Of a stretch of DNA of 22,394 bases, positions 13,913 to 20,837 are shown piece by piece. Within the stretch, counting starts at the first letter, position 1, and every line of letters begins with the position of its first letter. The DNA is from Flavobacteriales bacterium (GTDB taxonomy: Bacteria > Bacteroidota > Bacteroidia > Flavobacteriales_D > Sanyastnellaceae), in assembly GCA_947464885.1 (NCBI GenBank), contig CANHYZ010000003.1, positions 1 to 22,394 on the forward strand. Direction: 5' to 3'. A program made the translations under genes and the position numbers. The notes under the pieces are model-generated. The model had not been told where the DNA came from. It worked only from the letters and a program-made list of their open reading frames with translations, and ran no database searches.

Positions 13913-14515
13913 ATGGCCAGATATACAGGACCCAAATCAAAAATCGCACGTAAGTTTCGTGAGCCAATCTTTGGCCCGGATAAGAACTTGGATAAGCGTA
14001 ATTATCCACCCGGACAACACGGACCAAACAAGCGTCGCGGTAAGCAATCGGAATACTCCGTTCAGCTCACCGAGAAGCAAAAGGCTAAATATACCTATGG
14101 TATTCTAGAGCGTCAATTCGAGAACCTATACAAGAAGGCCTCTGCTCGTCCGGGTGTTACCGGTGAGATTTTGTTGGCGCTTTGTGAAGCCCGTTTGGAC
14201 AACACCGTATACCGTCTTGGTCTTGCTGCGAGCCGCATGGGCGCACGTCAGCTCGTTGGCCACAGTCACATTACCGTGAACGGTCAGGTGGTAAACATTC
14301 CTTCTTACCAGTTACGTCCGGGTGACCGTGTAGCGGTTCGTGAGCGTTCAAAGTCGCTTCCAACCATTACCATGGCCTTGGCTAACCGTAAGAAATTCGA
14401 CTGGTTGGATTGGAACGATGCCGACAAGCAAGGCATTTTCCTCAACTTCCCTGAGCGTGTTCAGATTCCTGAGAATATCAAGGAACAGCTCATCGTCGAA
14501 TTGTACTCTAAGTAA
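13913..14515 (+). CDS. rpsD: 30S ribosomal protein S4, zinc-free form
   Basis: S4 is a primary 16S rRNA binder that nucleates the 30S body and affects decoding. It has 200 residues. The N-terminal part MARYTGPKSKIARKFREPIFGPDKNLDKRNYPPGQHG lacks the zinc-binding cysteines seen in some S4 proteins. The S4 domain (CEARLDNTVYRLGLAASRMGARQLVGHSHITVNGQVVNIPSYQLRPGDRV) spans about residues 90-142. In E. coli S4 regulates the alpha operon; nothing visible here confirms that. Confidence 0.98.
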   Translation: MARYTGPKSKIARKFREPIFGPDKNLDKRNYPPGQHGPNKRRGKQSEYSVQLTEKQKAKYTYGILERQFENLYKKASARPGVTGEILLALCEARLDNTVYRLGLAASRMGARQLVGHSHITVNGQVVNIPSYQLRPGDRVAVRERSKSLPTITMALANRKKFDWLDWNDADKQGIFLNFPERVQIPENIKEQLIVELYSK

Positions 14516-14552
14516 TAGTCATTAAGAACCTCATAAAACAATTTCACTATAA

Positions 14553-15545
14553 ATGGCAATCATCGATTTCGTAAAACCGGATAAAGTCGTCATGCTCGAC
14601 AGCAATGACTTCGCAGGATCGTTTGAATTCCGTCCGTTGGAGCCGGGCTTCGGCATCACCATCGGCAATGCACTGCGCAGAATCCTGCTCTCCTCACTGG
14701 AAGGTTTTGCTATCACTTCGATCAAAGTAGAAGGCGTAGATCACGAATTCTCGACAGTCAAAGGTGTTGTTGAAGATGTCACTGAGATTATCCTCAACCT
14801 CAAGCAGGTTCGTTTGAAGCGTCAGATTGAAACTACTGACTACGAAAAAGTAACTATCAATATCACCGGTCAAGAGCAATTCAAAGCCGGCGATATCAGC
14901 AACTTCACCACTGCATTCCAGGTATTGAACCCTGATTTGGTGATTTGCAATATGGACCCAAAGGTGAAACTCAACATTGTTATCACCATTGGAAAAGGCC
15001 GCGGATACCGTCCGGCTGAAGAGAACAAGACGAACAGCGCTCCTGTAGGAACTATCGCTATCGACAGCATCTTCACCCCGATCCGTAACGTGAAGTTCAG
15101 CGTTGAGAACTTCCGTGTGGAGCAAAAGACCGACTACGAAAAGTTGTTGGTGGAAATTCAGGGCGATGGCAGCATCACTCCGAAGAATGCACTCCAGGAG
15201 GCCGCGAAAATTCTGATTCACCACTTCATGCTGTTCAGTGATGAGCGTATCACCCTTGAGCAGGAAGCGAAGAAGGAGACTGAAGAATTTGACGAGAGCT
15301 CGATGCACATGCGTCAGTTGTTGAAGACGAAACTGGTAGATATGGATCTCTCAGTTCGCGCCCTCAACTGCTTGAAAGCTGCTGACATTGAGACATTGGG
15401 TGACCTGGTGTCATTCAACAAAAACGACCTCTTGAAGTTCCGTAACTTCGGTAAGAAGTCGCTGACAGAATTGGAAGAACTCGTGGAAGGTAAAGGCTTG
15501 CAGTTCGGTATGAACGTAAGCAAGTACAAGCTCGACCGCGATTAA
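14553..15545 (+). CDS. rpoA: DNA-directed RNA polymerase alpha subunit
   Basis: The alpha subunit dimerises to nucleate assembly of RNA polymerase and contacts upstream promoter DNA and activators. It has 330 residues in two domains. The N-terminal domain (about 1-235) has GITIGNALRRILLSSLEGFAITSIKVEGVDHEF. An acidic linker (EQEAKKETEEFDESSMHM) leads to the C-terminal helix-hairpin-helix domain (about 260-325) with SVRALNCLKAADIETLGDLV and NFGKKSLTELEELVEGKGL. R269 sits where E. coli R265 contacts UP elements. A 156-nt spacer separates it from rplQ. Confidence 0.98.
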   Translation: MAIIDFVKPDKVVMLDSNDFAGSFEFRPLEPGFGITIGNALRRILLSSLEGFAITSIKVEGVDHEFSTVKGVVEDVTEIILNLKQVRLKRQIETTDYEKVTINITGQEQFKAGDISNFTTAFQVLNPDLVICNMDPKVKLNIVITIGKGRGYRPAEENKTNSAPVGTIAIDSIFTPIRNVKFSVENFRVEQKTDYEKLLVEIQGDGSITPKNALQEAAKILIHHFMLFSDERITLEQEAKKETEEFDESSMHMRQLLKTKLVDMDLSVRALNCLKAADIETLGDLVSFNKNDLLKFRNFGKKSLTELEELVEGKGLQFGMNVSKYKLDRD

Positions 15546-15640
15546 TTGGTACTTGGTGCGTAGGATGACTTCGTCCAAAGCACTTAATAAAAAACACATT
15601 ATTTAAAGAATCTGAAGTAGTTGTAAAAGAATGTGGCAGA

Positions 15641-15664
15641 TGAAGGTCCTCGCGGATAACTTCA
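15641..15664 (+). other. Predicted hairpin in the rpoA-rplQ spacer
   Basis: TGAAG+GTCC pairs with GGAT+CTTCA around TCGC, giving 9 pairs with one G-U and a 2-nt AA bulge. It lies in the longest spacer of the cluster (15546-15701, 156 nt). The rest of that spacer is AT-rich; it has no clear promoter match and no terminator, but does hold a 24-codon frame (15631-15705). Confidence 0.4.
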
Positions 15665-15701
15665 AGAGCCAATTGCCAACGCTTCACTACCAGAAACGAT
15701 T

Positions 15702-16262
15702 ATGAGACACGGAAGAAAAGTAAATCACCTGAGCAGAACCTCTGAACACAGAGCTGCTTTGTTGATGAACATGGCTTGCTCGCTTATTGAGCACAAGCGC
15801 ATCAACACAACATTGGCAAAAGCAAAGGCATTGCGCGTATACGTTGAGCCTTTGATCACCAAGAGCAAGACTGACAGCACACACAGCCGTCGTACAGTAT
15901 TCAGCTACCTCAAGAACAAAGAAGCGGTGACAGAGTTGTTCCGTGAAATTGCACCGAAGGTAGCTGCACGTCCAGGCGGATATGTACGTATCATTCGCAC
16001 CGGTTACCGTCCGGGTGATAACGCTGAAACAGCCATGATTGAATTGGTTGACTTCAACACCATCTACACGAATGGTACTGCTGCTGCAACTGAAGCCGCT
16101 CCAAAGAAGCGTACACGTCGCTCAGCAAAGAAGGCTGAGGGTGCTGAAGGCGCTGAAGGTGAAGAAGCTCCAAAAGCTCGTGCTCCTCGCAAGAAGGCAG
16201 AGCCAAAAGCTGAAGGTGAGGAAAAGCCAAAGGCTACACGTAAGAAAAAGAGCGAAGAATAA
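15702..16262 (+). CDS. rplQ: 50S ribosomal protein L17 with long basic/acidic tail
   Basis: L17 is a 50S protein near the tunnel exit. The core (about 1-120) is typical: MRHGRKVNHLSRTSEHRAALLMNMACSLIEHKRINTTLAKAKALRVYVEPLI, then KVAARPGGYVRIIRTGYRPGDNAETAMIELVDF. The protein is 186 residues, whereas E. coli L17 has 127. The extra segment (about 121-186) is built from A, K, E, P and R in blocks such as KKRTRRSAKKAEGAEGAEGE, and is probably disordered. Long L17 tails of this kind occur in Bacteroidota. It is the last gene before the terminator. Confidence 0.96.
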   Translation: MRHGRKVNHLSRTSEHRAALLMNMACSLIEHKRINTTLAKAKALRVYVEPLITKSKTDSTHSRRTVFSYLKNKEAVTELFREIAPKVAARPGGYVRIIRTGYRPGDNAETAMIELVDFNTIYTNGTAAATEAAPKKRTRRSAKKAEGAEGAEGEEAPKARAPRKKAEPKAEGEEKPKATRKKKSEE

Positions 16263-16286
16263 TATCCTCGCACATTCAATAGCATG

Positions 16287-16320
16287 GAGGCTGTCTCAGA
16301 TGAGGCAGCCTCTTTTGTTT
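16287..16320 (+). terminator. Intrinsic terminator after rplQ
   Basis: GAGGCTGTCTCA and TGAGGCAGCCTC form a near-perfect stem of up to 12 bp with one G-U pair; the innermost pairs would open to make the loop. TTTTGTTT follows directly. It lies 24 nt after the rplQ stop and ends the + strand cluster. On the - strand no T run follows the stem, so it probably acts in one direction, although the convergent gene ends only 9 nt away. Confidence 0.9.
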
Positions 16321-16328
16321 GTAGTCAT

Positions 16329-18005
16329 TTAGAAGAGATTCCGAAACCCGAAGCTCACCTTCCCGTTGCGCACTAGAATGGGGTTGTCGAATTGTTTGCC
16401 AAGGGCGTAATTGAAGGTAAATACCCCGGCACGCGTCTGAAAGTTGAACCCCGCTCCGAAGTTGAGAGGATGATCCGTTACAAAGCCGGACTCTCCCTTT
16501 TTTTCATACCAGGCTTGATCGGCAAAGACATAAACAGCCGAATTTTCTTCAAGAAGAACGCGGTATTCCAAATTCAATACCCCCCATGCCGAGGCATAGA
16601 TACTTTCTTCGTTGATGCCGCGTATGGTGCGCAATCCCCCAATGCGCAGCATTTCGTTGTCGAAGAGCGTTGGCGCAAACAACGCAGCTCCCTTCACTCC
16701 CGTTAAGACACAGTGACGCTTAAAAACGGGAATATAATACTCAACTGATCCTAGAATACGTGTTAAGGGCGATGTTGCCTCTAATGACTCGCTGAGATAA
16801 TTTGTTTTACGCGTTCCTGAGGCACCTTCAAGATTCACTGAATGGCCTTTGCGCGGATTCCATCGGTAGTCGAGTCGCTCAAAACGCGCACCGATGCCAT
16901 AGAGCGTATTGTTCGTGTTGGACAGTGGTCCGGCTGTAATAAACGTCAAGAGCGTGTTGCTACGATTCTTTTCAGCGAAGACGCGGATGCGATTGGAGGC
17001 ACTGAGTAAGAAGTTTAAGCCCGCCGAGATTTCTGTTGAGGTGAACGTCGTATCGCGCTTGTAAATCTTGATTCTTCCATCGGGACCAAGCGGTAGATTG
17101 AACAGATAGGGAAGCATGATCTTGGCTTCAAGATCCTGCGTCTGGCTTTGGAGTTTCCGCCAGTTGAGCCCAATTTCTTCGCCACGGTTAAACGCATTCA
17201 GCAGACGCATTTCAACATCGCCGGTGAGCGTGACATCGGAGGAGTTCTCCATGGGGCGTATTCCCGCAACACCATTGAAGAAGTTCGCTTTTCGCCTGTC
17301 GGCGAAAACAAAGAGCGACGCCTTGCCCGGTGTAAATCGAATTTCCGCAGGTTGCTTCACCGTAACGAAGGCAAGTTCTTTCAATCGTCTGTTGGCACTA
17401 TTTACCGCCTCTTCGTTGTAAGGAGAACCGGGTTTGAATTCGAGGTAATTGCGGATGTAATGGTACGGCAGTGGTTGAGTGGACTTCAGATACAAGCTGT
17501 CCATTTCAATGTATGGGCCTTCCCGGAGCGTCGTAAAAAGACCCATGTTCCGGGAATGGTTTCTGCCGCTATCCATTGAAATACTGTCGATCCTCAGTGA
17601 CGCAAAGGGATGGCCACTGTTTTCTAAACTCTTGATTTCACGTAAGGCGGATCGACGCACATTGGTGGCGTTGAGCGGTCCGCGGATGGTAGTGGTGGTG
17701 CTCACGCTGTCGCGGACAACGGTGAGTTCGGACAATGCGAATTCGTTGCCTTTATGCAGCGTGCAATGAAGTGTTTTTCCGATACGAACGGTATCCATGG
17801 TGGCTTCCATAAAGCCGTCCAGTATCAGCAGGGAATAACGCTCGTTGAGTATCGGTAAGAAGCGCTGGGCGCTATCGATGATGATTTCCCGATGAATTTT
17901 GCCTTTTCTATTGATTTCCGAAATCACAAGCGTGTCGGAGGCTTGTGCCCACAGGCCGCAAATCTGAGTTGTCAAACAGATTACGAAAATCAGAAAGCGG
18001 TGCAT
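16329..18005 (-). CDS. Omp85-family outer-membrane protein (BamA/TamA-like)
   Basis: The protein is 558 residues from ATG 18005; a GTG at 18032 would add nine residues. I prefer ATG because a clean signal peptide follows at once (HRFLIFVICLTTQICGLWA, then Q). Residues about 25-230 resemble two or three POTRA domains (GHPFASLRIDSI; the last one FKPGSPYNEEAVNSANRRLKEL). The rest is a predicted beta-barrel with the Omp85 motif GGLRTIRG (RG at 462-463) and a terminal phenylalanine. Family members insert or move proteins across the outer membrane. The substrate is unknown, and the protein is shorter than housekeeping BamA. It is probably last in an operon with the kinase and receiver. Confidence 0.85.
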   Translation of the reverse strand: MHRFLIFVICLTTQICGLWAQASDTLVISEINRKGKIHREIIIDSAQRFLPILNERYSLLILDGFMEATMDTVRIGKTLHCTLHKGNEFALSELTVVRDSVSTTTTIRGPLNATNVRRSALREIKSLENSGHPFASLRIDSISMDSGRNHSRNMGLFTTLREGPYIEMDSLYLKSTQPLPYHYIRNYLEFKPGSPYNEEAVNSANRRLKELAFVTVKQPAEIRFTPGKASLFVFADRRKANFFNGVAGIRPMENSSDVTLTGDVEMRLLNAFNRGEEIGLNWRKLQSQTQDLEAKIMLPYLFNLPLGPDGRIKIYKRDTTFTSTEISAGLNFLLSASNRIRVFAEKNRSNTLLTFITAGPLSNTNNTLYGIGARFERLDYRWNPRKGHSVNLEGASGTRKTNYLSESLEATSPLTRILGSVEYYIPVFKRHCVLTGVKGAALFAPTLFDNEMLRIGGLRTIRGINEESIYASAWGVLNLEYRVLLEENSAVYVFADQAWYEKKGESGFVTDHPLNFGAGFNFQTRAGVFTFNYALGKQFDNPILVRNGKVSFGFRNLF

Positions 18006-18055
18006 GGAACGAAAGCGTATGAATGGGAGCACATGCGAACGGTTGCGGTTATAAA

Positions 18056-18445
18056 CTATTGCTCTTGGAGCGCTCTTTCAATAGTACCGAAAAGCTCAAG
18101 GCTGTCCCAGGGTTTGGCCAAGCATTTTGCCAAATTCGCAGATGTGATGGAATTGATGACGTCGGAATCAGCGTAGCCCGTGAGCAAAATACAGGTGGTA
18201 TCCGGCGAAAGCAAAGCAAGAGAGGCAATCAGTTCATGGCCTTTTATGCCCGGCATCATTTCGTCGGTAACGACTAAAGCAACAGCGATTTTGCGGGCGA
18301 TGAACTCCTCGCAGAGCTCTAACGCTTCTTCCCCGCTTTCAGCGAATTCCAGAATGAAATCGTTGGCATATTCCCGCATCATCTGCTGTTGCAGAGCCGC
18401 GAGTATTGAACGTTCATCATCGACGCAGATAATGGCTTTTTCCAT
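18056..18445 (-). CDS. Stand-alone response regulator receiver protein
   Basis: This is a single CheY-like receiver domain of 129 residues with no output domain. The acidic pocket is D9-D10 (CVDDE), the phosphoacceptor D61 (VVTDEMMPG), the switch threonine T89 (LLTGYAD) and K111 in CLAKPWD. The KPW after the lysine is seen in one receiver subgroup. It starts 4 nt after the stop of the histidine kinase gene and is surely its partner. With no DNA-binding domain, it must act on a protein or pass phosphate onward. The Omp85 gene follows after 50 nt. Confidence 0.95.
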   Translation of the reverse strand: MEKAIICVDDERSILAALQQQMMREYANDFILEFAESGEEALELCEEFIARKIAVALVVTDEMMPGIKGHELIASLALLSPDTTCILLTGYADSDVINSITSANLAKCLAKPWDSLELFGTIERALQEQ

Positions 18446-18449
18446 GCAG

Positions 18450-20024
18450 TTATACCGTTGTTAAATGAATAGGCAGGATGATATGGAATGTGGTTCCCTT
18501 ACCAACCTGGCTTTCGAAGTAAATATCGCCGCTATGCCGCAGAATAATGTTTTTCACGATATCCAATCCAAGTCCGGAACCTTCTCCGATTTTTTTTGTC
18601 GAATAGAAGGCCTCGAAAATACGGTCACCGATTTCAGCAGGAATGCCACATCCGGTGTCGGAAACCATAATGTGAATGTCCTTTGATTCCGTTTGTGCTG
18701 TAATGGTTAAGGTGCCTTTGAAATCCATCGCTTGACAAGCATTTACGATAAGGTTCGTCCACACCTGACCAATTTGCTCAACGTAACCTTCCAATTGGAT
18801 GTGTTCCGGGATATCCAACACAACACGAATACCGTGTTTGATTTGATTGTGATATATCGTCAGCACCGTATCGATGGATTCCCTGAGGTTATACTGTTCG
18901 GGAACATTTTGTTCAGGCGAGTGCAAATACATTTTGAGTGCTTTGACAATCCGCGAAGCTTTTTCAACGGATGTCAGGGTGGTATTGTTGTTTTTTTGCT
19001 CCAGGAACAACAGATGCAGCGTGTCTACGATGAGCGGGAAATTCGGACCTAAAAGGGGTTCAAGGCGGTTGTCGATCTCGTAAATGTTGATTTGACACAG
19101 TTTAGACGCAATCTGTGAAGCTTGTTCGATGTTTCTTTCAGAGAGTTGCTCTTGTAGTTTTTGCCTGAGAGGTCTTTCTTCACGCGTGGTCAGGAACTCT
19201 TTTTTAACGCTATGGGAATCGATGAAAGCAAGGATTTCCCCGAGTTCCTCTCGGGAGGAATTGGCGCATAGTTGAAGTATGTTACTGATGAGATTGCGCC
19301 CCATCGCATGTGACTCCTGGGCTATTGCTTTAATGGCTCCCAGTGGTGTATTGATTTCGTGGGCGATGCCGGCCGACAATTGTCCCAATGCTGCGAGCTT
19401 CTCAGACTGGATGAGCATTTGCTGAGTATCTTTTACTTTGGCGTAAGAACTCGTGTTTTCGTTTACATAAAAAATTACCAGTACAAAAATCAGGGATGAA
19501 ACTACCGCAACGTTCATGGTGATTAGCGCAATCGAGAGCCGGACATCATAGTTGGTAGGGAACAGTTCTGCAAATGTCGAATCGAAGATTCCTGAAAATG
19601 CCGTTAATGCCACATAGGTAATCAGCCAAACGACACTTGTGCGGGTGTTGGAATAGCTGAGTGAGGCCGCTAGCGAGAGTAAGGCCCAGAGCATCACACC
19701 ACCGGAGGCATAAAATCCACCCAAATACCATTGGAAAAGAAACGGTAGCAATAGGCTAATGCCCGTTTGAAAGCCCTGTGTAAAACTGAACCATTTGTAG
19801 CGAGCGAATAGTGCGACGTTAATGGCGGATAACACGACATATCCAAACGGAATCATCGAAGGTTCATGCCGACCGAGGATGATGCAGATGGTTCCCCACA
19901 GAACTCCACCAAAACTCATCAAAACCGCCTCGTAAACCACAAAGCGCTTTTTATTCGCTGTAATCCCGTCATCACCAGGTAAGATCCCGATGCGGTTGAT
20001 GGTGGCTATGATCGCTCTGAGCAT
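18450..20024 (-). CDS. Six-TM sensor histidine kinase with insert in the DHp region
   Basis: Residues 30-190 hold about six membrane segments (near 35-50, 57-75, 84-99, 104-122, 129-146 and 163-187) with no large external sensor domain. The H-box SEKLAALGQLSAGIAHEINTPLG gives H222 as phosphorylation site. The ATPase domain has the N-box WTNLIVNACQAM (N424/N428), G1 SDTGCGIP (D456), F-box IFEAFYSTKK and G2 GEGSGLGL (480-487). H222 to N428 is 206 residues, about twice the usual. The extra part (about 245-345) is helical and polar, and the second DHp helix seems to be TSVEKASRIVKALKMYLH at 351-368. Its signal is unknown. The receiver gene follows after 4 nt. Confidence 0.93.
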   Translation of the reverse strand: MLRAIIATINRIGILPGDDGITANKKRFVVYEAVLMSFGGVLWGTICIILGRHEPSMIPFGYVVLSAINVALFARYKWFSFTQGFQTGISLLLPFLFQWYLGGFYASGGVMLWALLSLAASLSYSNTRTSVVWLITYVALTAFSGIFDSTFAELFPTNYDVRLSIALITMNVAVVSSLIFVLVIFYVNENTSSYAKVKDTQQMLIQSEKLAALGQLSAGIAHEINTPLGAIKAIAQESHAMGRNLISNILQLCANSSREELGEILAFIDSHSVKKEFLTTREERPLRQKLQEQLSERNIEQASQIASKLCQINIYEIDNRLEPLLGPNFPLIVDTLHLLFLEQKNNNTTLTSVEKASRIVKALKMYLHSPEQNVPEQYNLRESIDTVLTIYHNQIKHGIRVVLDIPEHIQLEGYVEQIGQVWTNLIVNACQAMDFKGTLTITAQTESKDIHIMVSDTGCGIPAEIGDRIFEAFYSTKKIGEGSGLGLDIVKNIILRHSGDIYFESQVGKGTTFHIILPIHLTTV

Positions 20025-20075
20025 GGGTGCAAGTTATGTGCATCAAGGCTAATTGCTTTGTGTTCTGCAAAATTC

Positions 20076-20108
20076 ATTGAAACAAAGGCAGCGCTTCCTC
20101 TACTTTTG
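20076..20108 (+). promoter_or_regulatory. Candidate Bacteroidota promoter for the gene at 20126
   Basis: TACTTTTG (20101-20108) matches the -7 consensus TAnnTTTG exactly. ATTG (20076-20079) matches three of four bases of the -33 TTTG, with a 21-nt gap. Transcription would start near 20114, leaving a leader of roughly 12 nt before the ATG. The region between the divergent genes is 101 nt (20025-20125). Confidence 0.6.
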
Positions 20109-20125
20109 GATTTAAATAATAGCAC

Positions 20126-20809
20126 ATGAACGAAGCTCGCGAAACGCTTTATCGGTTGGTCAGAGAAAAAGCTATCCTAAAACAGGATGTCTATCACAAT
20201 ACATTGGAAGTTTTTGCTAATCTGAAGTCGGTGCTGGCCGAAACGGTGAAGGACATTTCAGCCAACTACGGGGGCAATGATTCGCGGGTTGAATTTCATT
20301 TTAGAGACCGGGGTGACTTTCAAGCGGAAGTTAAAATTGCCGGTGATGTGCTCGTGTTTTATATGCACACCAACGTCTTCCAATTCGATAAATCGAACAA
20401 TCTCTGGAAGAGCAGTTATTTGAAAGAGCATGAGGAAAACTCATACGTTGGTATCATCAACGTGTACAATTTCTTGTCCGATTCATTCAAGTATCAGCGC
20501 GTTTCGGATGTCGGTTATTTGATCGCCCGGATTTTCGTCAACAAGGAAAATCACTTCATGGTGCAAGGAAAACGGCAGCTGGGTTTTTTGTACAATGATT
20601 TCATCAATAGTACTCTAGACAAAGACGCCATGCGCAGTATAATAGACAGCGCTTTATTATACACGATCGACTTCGATTTGCTTGCGCCGCCTTACGAAAA
20701 CCTGCAACAAGTCACAGTCGATGAAATTCAGAGCGTAACCACCAGCACTAATTTGGCTACCGGCAAGCGCGTCGGATTCCGTTTCGGGCTGGATGAGGGG
20801 ATGCTGTAA
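20126..20809 (+). CDS. Uncharacterised cytoplasmic protein, conserved in Bacteroidota
   Basis: I do not know a function for this 227-residue protein. It has no signal peptide or membrane segment and is probably cytoplasmic. It starts with a helical, charged region (MNEARETLYRLVREKAILKQ, to about 45). A beta-rich middle follows (RVEFHFRDRGDFQAEVKIAGDVLVFYMHTNVFQFD), then helical blocks with YVGIINVYNFLSDSFKYQRVSDVGYLIARIFVNKENHF and GKRQLGFLYNDF. From memory, near-identical blocks occur in many Bacteroidota proteins annotated as hypothetical. It faces the kinase gene head-to-head across 101 nt, has its own promoter match, and appears to be monocistronic. No catalytic motif is obvious. Confidence 0.85.
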   Translation: MNEARETLYRLVREKAILKQDVYHNTLEVFANLKSVLAETVKDISANYGGNDSRVEFHFRDRGDFQAEVKIAGDVLVFYMHTNVFQFDKSNNLWKSSYLKEHEENSYVGIINVYNFLSDSFKYQRVSDVGYLIARIFVNKENHFMVQGKRQLGFLYNDFINSTLDKDAMRSIIDSALLYTIDFDLLAPPYENLQQVTVDEIQSVTTSTNLATGKRVGFRFGLDEGML

Positions 20810-20837
20810 TTTCTGTTGGAATCAGGTTCCGCTTAGT

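Noticed and set aside
20044..20071. Possible promoter for the histidine kinase (- strand): TAGCCTTG with an upstream TTTG
   Set aside because: The -7 element has one mismatch and the gap is only 16 nt, shorter than the usual 19-21. It may still be real, but I cannot support it.
20810..20837. GGAA/TTCC inverted repeat between convergent genes as a terminator
   Set aside because: Only a 4-bp stem, with no T run on either strand.
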